NCBI GenBank assembly: GCA_002238645.1
Contig: MPMT01000003.1
Span: 29,232-93,231 of the forward strand
Direction of reading: 5' to 3'
Source of the DNA: Alphaproteobacteria bacterium bin52
Lineage (GTDB): Bacteria > Pseudomonadota > Alphaproteobacteria > Thalassobaculales > Thalassobaculaceae
DNA length: 64,000 nt
In this document: piece by piece, positions 26,748-35,971 of the stretch
How positions within the stretch are numbered: the stretch's first letter is position 1
Layout of the letters: every line of letters starts with the position of its first letter
Notes under the pieces: generated by a model
Told to the model about the DNA's origin: nothing
Database searches by the model: none
What the model saw: the letters and a program-made list of their open reading frames with translations, nothing else
Position numbers and translations under genes: made by a program

Positions 26748-27001
26748 CGAGGGTTTCCGCCGTGAATGAAGAAGAAAGGAACTTCGCGGGAATGCGTGCT
26801 CCAATTCCGGCCCCGGCCGGGGCTGCGCCCGGTCCCATATCATGTCGGGTCCGACGGTGTACACCGCCACGCCCGCCCCGCGGAGGCGACGCGAGGCGCC
26901 TCTCTCACCGGGCGACGAACGGGTTTCACGAGCCATCCTTCACCAGGGCAGGCCGGGCACGACATCAGGCGAATGGCTCACAGGCCGCGAGAGGCAGGTG
27001 C

Positions 27002-27448
27002 ATGAGAATTGTAACGATAGGCTTTACCAGAAAGTCCGCACAACATTTCTTCCAGCTTCTTCGCGATGCCGGGATCACGCGCATCGTGGACGTCAGGCTT
27101 CACAACAATTCCCAGCTTGCGGGTTTCGCAAAGAGGGAAGACCTCGCCTGGCTCGCGAAGGAGTTGTGCGGCGTGGAATACGTGCACGAGCCTGCTCTGG
27201 CGCCAACGAAGGAACTGCTGGACGACTACAGGCGAAGGAGAATCAGTTGGGAGAGGTATGAAACCCGTTTCATTGATCTCATGAAGCAACGGCGAATTGA
27301 AACCACCTTGCCAAGGGAAACCGTGGCGAACAGTTGCCTTTTGTGCAGCGAGGACCAGCCGCATCGGTGCCACAGGCGGCTCGTCGCGGAGTACCTGAAC
27401 GAGCACTGGGGCGGGCTGGAAGTCACGCATCTGGGCCTCAGGCGGTAA
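27002..27448 (+). CDS. DUF488 family protein
   Basis: A 148-residue DUF488 protein. The fold starts IVTIGFTRKSAQHFFQLL and contains IVDVRLHNNS. It ends in the cysteine/histidine cluster CLLCSEDQPHRCHRRLV, which is typical of the family. Function is unknown; the Cys/His cluster may bind a metal. The ATG at 27002 gives the family N-terminus. The gene stands alone, with 254 bp before and 474 bp after it. Its codons use more A and T than its neighbours (for example ATTGTAACGATAGGC at the start), which hints at later acquisition. Confidence 0.85.
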   Translation: MRIVTIGFTRKSAQHFFQLLRDAGITRIVDVRLHNNSQLAGFAKREDLAWLAKELCGVEYVHEPALAPTKELLDDYRRRRISWERYETRFIDLMKQRRIETTLPRETVANSCLLCSEDQPHRCHRRLVAEYLNEHWGGLEVTHLGLRR

Positions 27449-27922
27449 CGCGCCGGAGAGCAGCAGTCCCGGGATCCGTGGCGCGGCGATGACCGTTCGG
27501 TCGGGTTGCACAGTAGGGGCCTGTCCAGTCGTCCCGCCGCTCGAGTGTGCCCACTGCCAGCTCCGGGGTCGTGGAGACGTGTGTGCACCCCCATTGGATC
27601 CCGAGTGTGCCCGACCGGATGTCAGCCCGATTGTGACGCGCATGATCCCGGTGCCCGCAGACAGCGGCGTGCCGTCAGTGTGGTGCGGACCATGCGGTTC
27701 GTGCGCGCGCCCTGGACGTGATCAGCGGGGAGCGGGCGGCAGTTGCTCCCGCTTTGCGCATTCCGGCGCGTGCGGACAGATCCGGGTTGCACTCGTTCGG
27801 GGCGCGCCGGCCGCATGTTGCAAAACCGGAACCTTCCCGTGATAGGCCCGCACGCGACTGCCCCGCGTGTGTTATATCCCGCGCACCGACAAACCGGCGA
27901 AGTGCGACGGAGGCGATGCGTG
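27449..27922. other. 474-bp intergenic region with a candidate promoter at its right end
   Basis: No gene is supported here. A bulged inverted repeat (GCGGGGAGC at 27725-27733 with GCTCCCGC at 27745-27752, then TTT) resembles a weak terminator, though it lies 277 bp after the DUF488 stop. TTGCAA (27818-27823) and GATAGG (27841-27846) with a 17-bp spacer could be the promoter of the oxidoreductase gene that starts at 27923. Confidence 0.35.
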
Positions 27923-28843
27923 ATGAAGGCAGTCTTTCTTGATCGACAGGGTGGTCCGGAAGTCCTGGTCTACGGCGATCAGCCGGACCCGGTTCCCGGG
28001 CCAGGGATGGTCTGCGTCGATATCCATGCCGCCTCGGTCAATGCCGCCGACTGGAAGGTGCGTTCGGGCCAGTACGACGGTGGAACCATCGACCGGTTTC
28101 CATACATCCTCGGCCGCGATTTTTCAGGCGTGGTCAGCAAAGCGGGTGCTGATCTCTCGGTCGGTGAAGAGGTGTTCGGCGTGCTCGCCGCCGGTCAGGA
28201 AGGGACCTATGCCGAACGGGTCGCGGTACACGGCAGCATCATCGCCCGCAAGCCGCCGGAACTCTCTCACCTGCAGGCCGCGGCCATTGCCCTGACCGGA
28301 CTGACCGCCAAGATCGCGATCGAGGATACTCTGGAGCTTCAGTCGGGAGAGACCATCCTGGTCCAGGGCGGCGCCGGCGGCGTGGCCAGCATGGCGATCC
28401 AGATCGCCAGGCACCTCGGGGCCCGGGTGATCACCACTGCGAGCCCCGCCAACCACGATTACCTGGAAACGCTCGGGGCCGACGAGATCATCGATTACAC
28501 CAGTGTCGACTTCACCGAAGTGCTGAGTGGTGTCGACGCCGTGCTGGAGACGGTGGGCGACGATGTCGCCATGCGCTCGTTCGATGTCGTCGCACCGGGA
28601 GGACGGGCAGCCTTCATAGCCTCGGGCCCGCAGGCGCCGGCCTCGCCGCGGGCGGATGTCCGCTCGCTTCGGCCCGCTGTCGGCCGTGACCGGCCGCACC
28701 TCGAGCGGGTGCTGGAGCTTGTGGCGTGCGGTGCGGTTCGCGTTCCCGAAATCACCGAGTACCCGCTGGAACGCGCCCGGGACGCGCACAGGGTGAGCGA
28801 GGCGCGGCACCTGCGCGGCAAGCTGGTGTTCCGGGTGCAGTAG
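27923..28843 (+). CDS. Quinone oxidoreductase-like, zinc-free MDR protein
   Basis: A 306-residue medium-chain reductase without zinc ligands. The NADPH-binding loop is GGAGGVASMAIQIA, and the N-terminal catalytic domain (NAADWKVRSGQY...LGRDFSG) matches QOR/zeta-crystallin proteins. These reduce quinones or activated alkenes. A good ACGGAGG ribosome-binding site lies 10 bp upstream of the ATG. It ends 8 bp from the convergent hydrolase gene. Confidence 0.9.
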   Translation: MKAVFLDRQGGPEVLVYGDQPDPVPGPGMVCVDIHAASVNAADWKVRSGQYDGGTIDRFPYILGRDFSGVVSKAGADLSVGEEVFGVLAAGQEGTYAERVAVHGSIIARKPPELSHLQAAAIALTGLTAKIAIEDTLELQSGETILVQGGAGGVASMAIQIARHLGARVITTASPANHDYLETLGADEIIDYTSVDFTEVLSGVDAVLETVGDDVAMRSFDVVAPGGRAAFIASGPQAPASPRADVRSLRPAVGRDRPHLERVLELVACGAVRVPEITEYPLERARDAHRVSEARHLRGKLVFRVQ

Positions 28844-28851
28844 GGCGCGGC

Positions 28852-29541
28852 TCAGAATCCGGCGATCAGGTCCGCGAGATCCTCGGGACGGGTCAGCATC
28901 GGATAGTGGCCGGTATCGAGTTCATGCCAGCGGGCACCGAGCATGCGCGCGGTTCGCCGCTGGTGGCTCTCCGGCGGATTGACACTGTCCGTGCACCAGA
29001 TGACGGCGGCATCCCACGACTGTGACCAGAACCGCTTCAGTTCCACGGGCTGGTTCATGCAGGCGCGCGGATGCAGCGTGTAGCGGGCGATGGCCCAGCT
29101 GCGCACCGGTTCTTCCAGGTCGGCGAACAGGCGCCCGGTCACGTCGGACCGCGGCGGGCCCGAGGCGAGCGGCGTGTCGATCGGGGTCCGACGCTGGACG
29201 ATGTCGCCGATGCGTTCGCCGTCGAGCAGGGCAAGGGCATCGGCGAATACCAGGCGCTGCACTCGTTCGCGCGCCTGTTCGGCCGCGCGCGCCATCACCA
29301 TCCCGCCGGAACTGGTGCCAACCATGATGGCGTCGGTGATGTCCTGGTAGAACATCAGTTCCGCAACCTCGTCGGCGTGGGTCTCGGTGGTGATGCCGGA
29401 CCTCAGCTGGTGAGCGCGTTCCGCGCAGCCGTCGAGCGTCGGGGTGAAGACATCGTGACCGCGCCGGCGCAGGATCCGCGCGACCGGCTGCCAGATCCAG
29501 CCGCCCTGGTAGGCACCGTGAACGAGAATGATCTGTGCCAT
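28852..29541 (-). CDS. Alpha/beta hydrolase (MenH/salicylate esterase-like)
   Basis: A 229-residue alpha/beta hydrolase with the oxyanion loop HGAYQGGWIW and nucleophile elbow GTSSGG. The C-terminal catalytic His lies in DTGHYPML. Plants use close relatives as methyl-ester hydrolases or hydroxynitrile lyases, but the bacterial substrates are unknown. The ATG at 29541 shares a base with the upstream dehydrogenase stop (TGATG), so the two genes form a translationally coupled pair. Confidence 0.85.
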   Translation of the reverse strand: MAQIILVHGAYQGGWIWQPVARILRRRGHDVFTPTLDGCAERAHQLRSGITTETHADEVAELMFYQDITDAIMVGTSSGGMVMARAAEQARERVQRLVFADALALLDGERIGDIVQRRTPIDTPLASGPPRSDVTGRLFADLEEPVRSWAIARYTLHPRACMNQPVELKRFWSQSWDAAVIWCTDSVNPPESHQRRTARMLGARWHELDTGHYPMLTRPEDLADLIAGF

Positions 29542-30434
29542 CACCCGGGCCTCCCGACGATGTCCACCCCGGCGAGACGCTCGTAGATCCGGACCACGGC
29601 ACTCGAATCGAGCTTGTTGAGCCCGGCGGCGCGCGCCATCTGGTACACCTGCTGGCTGACATTGGCCATGAAGACCGGCACCCCGATCCGCTTGGCGTGG
29701 GCGGTGATCAGCTCCTGGTCCTTGTAGACGATGTCCACTGTCCCGCCCGGGGCGAAGTCGTCGTTGATGATACGCGGAATCCTGAGGTCCGCGGCCGCAC
29801 TTTGTCCGGAACTCTCCCGGATCACCCGGTACATGGTTTCAAGGTCAAGCCCGCTCTTGGCTCCGATTGCCAGTCCCTCGATCAGCGTGATGGTGTTGGT
29901 GATGCCGAGCATGTTGTTGACGAGCTTCATGACCAGGCCCTGTCCGGACGGGCCGACGTGGAATGCCGTGCGTCCGATGGCGTCAAAGATGTCCCGGCAG
30001 TCCTCGAAGTCCCGTTCGCTGCCGCCGACGATGACTGTGAGGTCACCTGCCTCGGCACGCCCGGTGCCGCCGCTGACCGGTGCGTCAAGCATGGTGATTC
30101 GCCGTTCGGCCAGACGGGCCGCCATCGCCAGGGCGGCGTCGGGATCGATGGTCGACATGCAGAGCACCAGGTGACCGGCCCCGGCACCCTGCATGATGCC
30201 ATCCGGTCCGGTGATCACGTCCTCGGCCTGTTCCGTGGTCTCGACCATGCAGATCGTTCGGTTTGCCGCGGCGGCGACATCGCGCGCCGAGGCGGCGGCC
30301 CCGGCTCCCGCGGCGGTCAGCTCGCCGACACGCGCCCTGTCGATGTCGTGCACCACGAGGGGAACGTCCGCCCGAAGCAGGTTCAGTGCCATCGGGCGCC
30401 CCATGGCGCCCAGTCCGATGAAGCCGGTCTTCAT
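29541..30434 (-). CDS. 3-hydroxyisobutyrate dehydrogenase family oxidoreductase
   Basis: A 297-residue beta-hydroxyacid dehydrogenase. The Rossmann motif is FIGLGAMGRPMA, the substrate-binding motif is DAPVSGGTGRAEAG, and the catalytic Lys is in GLVMKLVNN. Asp in VVHDIDRARV suggests NAD. Family members oxidise 3-hydroxyisobutyrate, tartronate semialdehyde or related acids. The ATG at 30434 has GGGAG upstream. It is the first gene of a two-gene operon with the hydrolase. Confidence 0.92.
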   Translation of the reverse strand: MKTGFIGLGAMGRPMALNLLRADVPLVVHDIDRARVGELTAAGAGAAASARDVAAAANRTICMVETTEQAEDVITGPDGIMQGAGAGHLVLCMSTIDPDAALAMAARLAERRITMLDAPVSGGTGRAEAGDLTVIVGGSERDFEDCRDIFDAIGRTAFHVGPSGQGLVMKLVNNMLGITNTITLIEGLAIGAKSGLDLETMYRVIRESSGQSAAADLRIPRIINDDFAPGGTVDIVYKDQELITAHAKRIGVPVFMANVSQQVYQMARAAGLNKLDSSAVVRIYERLAGVDIVGRPG

Positions 30435-30592
30435 GCGATCATGTCTCCCACCTGGTGCATCAGACCAGTCTATCCGGGCCCGGCAACCTGGCAAGGCGCA
30501 CGCCGCCATGCGTCTTTCTCCCCGGCGCGATTCACTCGCAACGTCGAACTGTGGCAGACTGCTGCACGGTTCCCCGGGGCGCGGAGAGTGAC

Positions 30593-31498
30593 ATGCGCAA
30601 TGCCGTGACGTTCTACAGCGAGGGCATGAAGCTCCAGGGTGACCTCTACCGACCGGTTGGCGCTGCGCCGGACGCGGGGCGGCCGGGAGTGGTGCTTTGC
30701 CACGGCTACACCGGTGTCAAGGATCTCTATCTGCCTGACAAGGCCGCGGCACTCGTCGCCGCCGGCTACGTCGTGCTCGCCTTCGACTACAAGGGATGGG
30801 GGAGCAGCGAAGGCCAGCCGAGCAGGCTGGCGCCATGGAGCCGGGTCAACGACGTGATGGCCGCCGTCACCTTCCTCGGCCTGCAGGACGGAGTGGACAG
30901 GCAACGGATTGGTCTCTACGGCACCAGCTACGGGTGCGCCACGGTGGTGGTGGCGGCAGCTCTCGACGAGCGTGTCGCCTGTGTGGTCGGTGTCGTCGGC
31001 ATGGGGCACGGGGCGCGCTGGATGCGCAGCGTCAGGCGGCCCGACGAGTGGTTCGACCTGCTTGACCGCTCGGAACGCGACCGGGAACGCCGGGTGCGTA
31101 CCGGGACATCGGAGTTTGTCGCCCGCGAGGAAATCCTGTTGCCCGATCGCCAGTCGGCCGCACTCGCCGCCGCGGCCCGGGCAGGCAACCCCGACGCCGT
31201 CGGTCGTATTCCGCTCGAGTTCATTGACGAAACCCTGATCTTCCACCCCGAGTGGTTCGTCGAGCACGTTGCGCCGCGTCCGTTGCTTCTGGTGGCGGCG
31301 GGTGATGATCGACTGGTCCCGCCGGAGGAAAGCCAGCACCTGTTCGATCTCGCCGGCGACCCGAAGAAGCTGGTGGTGATCCCCGGCACCGGTCACTACG
31401 AGGTCTACACCGGGCCGGCGCTCGAGCGGGTGATGGAGGAGACCGTCAGCTGGTACGATGCCTGGCTGCACGGTGGAATTCAGGAGGATGGGAAGTGA
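30593..31498 (+). CDS. Alpha/beta hydrolase (dienelactone hydrolase/peptidase-like)
   Basis: A 301-residue alpha/beta hydrolase. The oxyanion region is LCHGYTGVKDLYLP and the nucleophile elbow is YGTSYGC. The acid is in AAGDDRLVPPEE and the catalytic His in GTGHYEVY. It resembles Xaa-Pro acyl-peptidase/dienelactone-type hydrolases. GGAGAG precedes the ATG. It is overlapped by the following glutaredoxin-DinB gene, so the two products are likely made together. Confidence 0.85.
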   Translation: MRNAVTFYSEGMKLQGDLYRPVGAAPDAGRPGVVLCHGYTGVKDLYLPDKAAALVAAGYVVLAFDYKGWGSSEGQPSRLAPWSRVNDVMAAVTFLGLQDGVDRQRIGLYGTSYGCATVVVAAALDERVACVVGVVGMGHGARWMRSVRRPDEWFDLLDRSERDRERRVRTGTSEFVAREEILLPDRQSAALAAAARAGNPDAVGRIPLEFIDETLIFHPEWFVEHVAPRPLLLVAAGDDRLVPPEESQHLFDLAGDPKKLVVIPGTGHYEVYTGPALERVMEETVSWYDAWLHGGIQEDGK

Positions 31499-32298
31499 TG
31501 GAAGCCACATCGGTACGGCCGCCCCTGAAGGTGTACTGGCAGCCGGGGTGTTCCAGTTGCCTCAAGGTCAAGGAATTCCTGCTCGCCAACGGCCAGCAGT
31601 TCGAATCGGTCAACGTTCTGGCCGACGAGACCGGTTTCGAGGATCTCGCCAGGCTCGGGCTGCGCCTGGTGCCCATCGTGGCCAGGGGCGATGACTGGGC
31701 GAACGGGGCCGTGTTCCGCGATGTCGCCCGGGTCGCGGGCTTTGCTTACGGCGGCCACGTGATGCTGCCGCCCGGGGTGATGATGGAACGGCTGGACCGG
31801 ATCCTGCATGCCGTCTGTCGCCATGTGGCCCAGATCCCCGAGCCGGAACTCGACACCATGCTGGCGGGGCGACCGCGCTCCTGGCGTCAGCTCGCCTACC
31901 ATGTGATGAATATTCCCGAGGTGTTCCTCGATCGGGTCGAGCATGACGTGCCGTACACCTACGAGGCCCTGCTCAGCAACGTCCCGGACCACATTGCCAG
32001 TCGTGACGACCTGGTCGCGTACGGGGAGAGCGTGAGACAGCGTCTGTGGACCTGGTGGAAACGCGACGGTGTCGGCACCGATTTTTCCCAGCCCGGGCGC
32101 GTCTACTACGGCGACGTGGTTCTGCACGAGGTGCTGGAGCGGACCTGCTGGCATTCCGGTCAACACGCCCGGCAGCTGATGCTGGTCCTCGAGTCCCGGG
32201 GCATCGAACCGGATGGTCGGCTGACGGATGCCGATTTCGCCGGACTGCCGATGCCGGCCGAGGTCTGGGACAACGAGATGCAGTTTGGCGAAGGCTGA
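31498..32298 (+). CDS. Glutaredoxin-DinB domain fusion protein
   Basis: A 266-residue two-domain protein. Residues 10-80 form a glutaredoxin domain with active-site Cys18-Ser-Ser-Cys21 (QPGCSSC) and the cis-Pro in RLVPIV. Residues 100-250 form a four-helix DinB/YfiT-like domain. Its probable metal-binding histidines are in AYHVMN and in HEVLERTCWHSGQHARQL. DinB-superfamily enzymes include low-molecular-weight-thiol S-transferases, so fusion to a glutaredoxin suggests thiol chemistry on one polypeptide. The ATG at 31498 shares a base with the stop of the upstream hydrolase gene. Confidence 0.8.
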   Translation: MEATSVRPPLKVYWQPGCSSCLKVKEFLLANGQQFESVNVLADETGFEDLARLGLRLVPIVARGDDWANGAVFRDVARVAGFAYGGHVMLPPGVMMERLDRILHAVCRHVAQIPEPELDTMLAGRPRSWRQLAYHVMNIPEVFLDRVEHDVPYTYEALLSNVPDHIASRDDLVAYGESVRQRLWTWWKRDGVGTDFSQPGRVYYGDVVLHEVLERTCWHSGQHARQLMLVLESRGIEPDGRLTDADFAGLPMPAEVWDNEMQFGEG

Positions 32299-32306
32299 GC
32301 GAAGAC

Positions 32307-33587
32307 TTATTGGGAACCGGGATCCTTGCGGGGCCCGGAATCGCCCCAGGCCCACAGGGCCAGCAGCGCGACAAACCCTTCGACGGAGATGATCGCGAGT
32401 GCGGCCGCGACGCCGAACTGCTCTGCCATCAGCCCGACATTGAAGAAACCGATTGGCCCGGTGCCGATGCACAGGGTCAGCATGCCGAGTACCCGGCTCC
32501 TGTACTCCGGCGGTGCGGCAAGGTAGGTCAGCGTGCCCTGCATTGCGGCGAAGCAGGCGCTGCCAAATCCGCTGACCACCAGGGCAAGCGCACAGCCGAT
32601 GAAGGAGTGGTACGGCCCGCCGGCAACGAAGGCGAGAAGCGAGAGGTAGCCGATGGTGCCCAGGTAGAGGATCACGCCGCCCACGTAGATCCGGAGGAAC
32701 TGCCCGGGCCGGGCATGAACCGCGATCAGCAGGGCGCCGACGAACGCGCCGAGCCCCTCCATGCTGGTGAGCAGACCGATCAGCAGCGGCGAGAGCCCGA
32801 GCTCCTCGCGGCCGAGGATCGGGATCATGGAGGTGAACGGAAACCCCCAGATGTTGAAGATGATGGTGACGAGCAGGATCCGGCGCAGCCCGGCGTCGCC
32901 GAGGGCCAGCCGGACGCCACCTGAAAGATCGCGCAGGATCGATGGCATGGCCCCGATGCCCACGGTCCCGGGAATGTGCGCCAGCAGCACCAGCAACAGG
33001 CAGAGGACGTAGATCGCGGAACTGAGCGTGAAGATCCCGGACATGCCCAGGTACTGCAGGATGAACCCGCCGATCAGGGGTCCGAGCATCCTGGTCGCGT
33101 TGGACGTGGCCGAGTCGAGGCCCATGGCCGGTGAGATCAGTCCGGCCGAAAGGTCACCGAGTATCCGGCGGCGCAGGGGGATGTCGCTCGCCCAGAACAG
33201 GCCGCTCAGGAAGGAGGCGATCGCGATCATCGTGTAGGTGAGGATGCCGGCATCGGCCAGCAGCATCATGGCCACCTGCAGCGCGGTGATCAGCGTCATC
33301 GCAACCGAAAGCAGGGTCTTGCGGTTGAGGTTCTCGGAGATGACGCCGATCAGCGGTCCGCACAGGGTGAGCGGCAACATCCACAACACGGGAATGCTCG
33401 CGACCAGCAGTGGCGAGCCGGTGATTTCCAGCGTGTAGACCCCGAACGCAAGCAGCTGGAACCAGCGCACCACCCCCGTCAGGCCGCCGATCAGCCAGAC
33501 GAACAGGAAATCCCTGTTGCCGAGCAGGCTTCGAATCGGTCGCGGCTCGTCGCGTTCGCCGACGGTGGGTGGGCTGTCGGCCGTCAC
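32307..33587 (-). CDS. MFS transporter (EntS/MFS_3-like exporter)
   Basis: A 426-residue permease with about 12 membrane segments (FLFVWLIGGLTGVVRWFQ at the N-terminus, NRKTLLSVAMTLITALQ in loop 2-3). The pattern matches MFS_3 proteins such as enterobactin exporters. The GTG start at 33587 is used. It lies back to back with an HlyD-like adaptor gene (33761), with a 173-bp shared promoter region. That arrangement is compatible with a tripartite export role. Confidence 0.85.
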   Translation of the reverse strand: MTADSPPTVGERDEPRPIRSLLGNRDFLFVWLIGGLTGVVRWFQLLAFGVYTLEITGSPLLVASIPVLWMLPLTLCGPLIGVISENLNRKTLLSVAMTLITALQVAMMLLADAGILTYTMIAIASFLSGLFWASDIPLRRRILGDLSAGLISPAMGLDSATSNATRMLGPLIGGFILQYLGMSGIFTLSSAIYVLCLLLVLLAHIPGTVGIGAMPSILRDLSGGVRLALGDAGLRRILLVTIIFNIWGFPFTSMIPILGREELGLSPLLIGLLTSMEGLGAFVGALLIAVHARPGQFLRIYVGGVILYLGTIGYLSLLAFVAGGPYHSFIGCALALVVSGFGSACFAAMQGTLTYLAAPPEYRSRVLGMLTLCIGTGPIGFFNVGLMAEQFGVAAALAIISVEGFVALLALWAWGDSGPRKDPGSQ

Positions 33588-33760
33588 TGTGCCCGATCCC
33601 CTGACGGCGTGGTCTGTTGAAGGTGACCGGGGTTGCTGCTAGCGTTTTCCGGCTGCGGGCTCCGGACTCCAGTCGCAGGAGGGGTCGGCACTGCGGTTCC
33701 GGTCCCGGAACCGGTGCCGTGCCCGCTGTCGTCGGTCAAATCCTCAGGGCAGGTGTGGCG

Positions 33761-34846
33761 GTGAAGCGCGCGATCAAGGCGGCCATTGTTGCGGGCCTTA
33801 TCGGTGGTGCCGTCTTCGCCGCCTGGGAAGTCCTGCACTGGATCACCCACGTCTACGAGAGCGACGGGCGGATACGCAGCGAACTCACACGGATTTCCCC
33901 GGTGGTCAACGCGAAGATCGTTGACCTCCCGGTGCCGGAAGGAGGACGGGTCGAGGCAGGTGATCTTCTGGTGCAGTTCGATGACACCGGGATCCGGCTG
34001 GAACTCGATGCCCTGCGAACGGAGCTCGCGCTGAAGGGGGCCGAACGCGACCGGCTGCTGGCGGAACAGCGAGCCGCCGAGGCCGAGCTCGAATCGGGAC
34101 TGGCAACCTCGGCACAGAAGATCAGGGCCGTCGAGCAGGAATTCCGCTCTGTTGGAGAACGGCTGAAGTTGTCCGAGGCCAACCTGGCCCGGATGACATA
34201 CCTGCTGGAACGCAACCTGGTTTCCGAGGACAGGTTCAGCCAGGAAAAGGACAGGGCGCTGACGTTGCGTGGTGAGGCCGATGTTGTCGAGGCCAGGGTC
34301 GCGGTTGCCCGCCAGGAGTTCCGCGGGATCCAGGCGACCAGGGGGCGGATCGACGTGATCGTCGAGATGATCAGGGTGGCGGGTCTGGAGGAAGAGCGGA
34401 TCCGCGACCGGATTAGGGCTGCCGAGGCCGAACGCGATGATCGCAGGATCCTCGCTCCGATCTCCGGTGTCATCAGCCGCATCTACCACCATGTCGGCGA
34501 ATACGTCGAGGACGGCACAACCATCATGATGCTGCACGATCCCGAACGGTTCTGGATCGAGGCGCATGTCGCCGAGACGAGGCTTCGGCATGTCGAGGTC
34601 GGCCAGCCGGTGGAAATCAGCTTTGAAGCCTATCCCTTTCGCACCTTTCACGGAATGGTAAGAGGTATCGGCACCGTGACAGCGACGGAGATGAACGTCG
34701 GGATGTCGTCCAACGGACGGGGATTCGGCTCGGACCTCGCCCGGATCCCGGTCAGCATCTCGATCGACGATCCACCGCCCAACCTGGCACCCGGCATGCG
34801 GGCTCGCGTCAATATCGTCATTCGCACCCTGTTTCCGGACCGGTAA
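33761..34846 (+). CDS. HlyD/EmrA-family periplasmic adaptor protein
   Basis: A 361-residue membrane fusion protein. A single N-terminal membrane anchor (AIVAGLIGGAVFAAWEVL) is followed by half of the lipoyl domain (SPVVNAKIVDLPVPEGG). A long charged coiled-coil hairpin comes next (about residues 90-215), then the second lipoyl half (RRILAPISGVISRIYHHVGE) and a beta-barrel. It would link an inner-membrane pump to an outer-membrane channel. The GTG at 33761 is chosen because it puts the anchor at the N-terminus; the frame is open further upstream to 33617. The divergent MFS gene is the only nearby pump candidate. Confidence 0.88.
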   Translation: MKRAIKAAIVAGLIGGAVFAAWEVLHWITHVYESDGRIRSELTRISPVVNAKIVDLPVPEGGRVEAGDLLVQFDDTGIRLELDALRTELALKGAERDRLLAEQRAAEAELESGLATSAQKIRAVEQEFRSVGERLKLSEANLARMTYLLERNLVSEDRFSQEKDRALTLRGEADVVEARVAVARQEFRGIQATRGRIDVIVEMIRVAGLEEERIRDRIRAAEAERDDRRILAPISGVISRIYHHVGEYVEDGTTIMMLHDPERFWIEAHVAETRLRHVEVGQPVEISFEAYPFRTFHGMVRGIGTVTATEMNVGMSSNGRGFGSDLARIPVSISIDDPPPNLAPGMRARVNIVIRTLFPDR

Positions 34847-34861
34847 CGCCCGGCGTCCGGT

Positions 34862-35788
34862 TCAGCCGTTCCAGATGCGGGCGGAATGCCTGTTCGCGGC
34901 CGTGATGCGGGTGACGACACTGTGGTCCCTGCCGCCGTATACGGCCTCGCCCAACCAGTCCTGTTCCGCTTCGACCTCGCCCGTGACCGTCCACCAGCTG
35001 CCGCCGCCCGGTTCGGTTCGCGGTCTCCAGCGGTACCCGCGCTCGCGCAGGCGGGTGTTGGCGTCGTGCGGTGCATCGACCGCCCGGACCAGCCAGTCGG
35101 TCCGGAGCGCCGATTCGCGCACCGCCGCGAGGACCTGGCGCTGGTCCGGAAGGGTACGGGTCAGCAGGGCGAGCGTGGCCCGGGCGTCTTCCATCGCGTC
35201 ATGGCTGTCAAAGAAGAACCCGTAACGCGTCGCGAGTGCCGACAGGGAAGCCGAGCCGGCTCCGTACCCGGCCCAGTTCACACCGCGCAACGAACATCCC
35301 CAGTTGCTGCGCGCGAAGACCGGCCAGTGTTTCTCGACCAGCGGCCTGTCGAAGTCGGCATTGTGGGCCACGACAAGACGTGCCGCCTCGGCAAGCTCCT
35401 GGACCCTCCCGTCATCGATGGTCTGGCCGCGCAGTGCATCTGCCCCGATTCCATGGATCGCGAAGGCCGCGGGGCTCACCGGGACCGATGGCTCGCGCAG
35501 CCCGACATAGGCCTCGTCAAGGCCGATGCTGAGCACCTGGCCGCTGTCCCGATCGTATCTGAACGGAATGAGTGCGAGCTGGATGACCTCGTCACGCTGC
35601 TGCTGCAACCCGGTCGTCTCGGTATCCACCACCAGGCCCTCGACAACGGTTGCTCCGGGGAGCGAATCGGCGAGCGTTGCCGGCAGGCACAGGCGCCGGA
35701 GCAGCCGCCAGGTCGAGCGATGTTCATGCGCCGACGGCGCAACGATATCGGACTCCCGGACCTCGAAGATGTCCTCGCGTTCGACCAT
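34862..35788 (-). CDS. DEDDh 3'-5' exonuclease (DnaQ/RNase T-like)
   Basis: A 308-residue exonuclease domain protein. The three exonuclease motifs are DTETTG (about residue 55), AHNADFDRP and HDAMEDARATLALL, which gives the DEDDh active site. The C-terminal 90 residues contain RERGYRWRPR and VEAEQDWLGEAVYGG, a pattern seen in stand-alone alphaproteobacterial exonucleases. The enzyme is therefore likely a DNA-repair or RNA-processing nuclease rather than the replicative epsilon subunit. It is convergent with the HlyD gene, 15 bp away. Confidence 0.88.
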   Translation of the reverse strand: MVEREDIFEVRESDIVAPSAHEHRSTWRLLRRLCLPATLADSLPGATVVEGLVVDTETTGLQQQRDEVIQLALIPFRYDRDSGQVLSIGLDEAYVGLREPSVPVSPAAFAIHGIGADALRGQTIDDGRVQELAEAARLVVAHNADFDRPLVEKHWPVFARSNWGCSLRGVNWAGYGAGSASLSALATRYGFFFDSHDAMEDARATLALLTRTLPDQRQVLAAVRESALRTDWLVRAVDAPHDANTRLRERGYRWRPRTEPGGGSWWTVTGEVEAEQDWLGEAVYGGRDHSVVTRITAANRHSARIWNG

Positions 35789-35971
35789 GATCCTCTCCGC
35801 CGGAGCCCGTCTGGTGCCTGTCCGGGACGCATGTTACGGTGCCGGGGAACAGGTTGGCACCGGGCCCGCGAGTATAGCGCAATGGTTCCCGGCAGACGTT
35901 CACAGGCCACGCATCTCCCGGCGAGCGGCGAGTGACGGGTGTTGCGCGTTCTGCGGGAGAATGGAGCAGAC

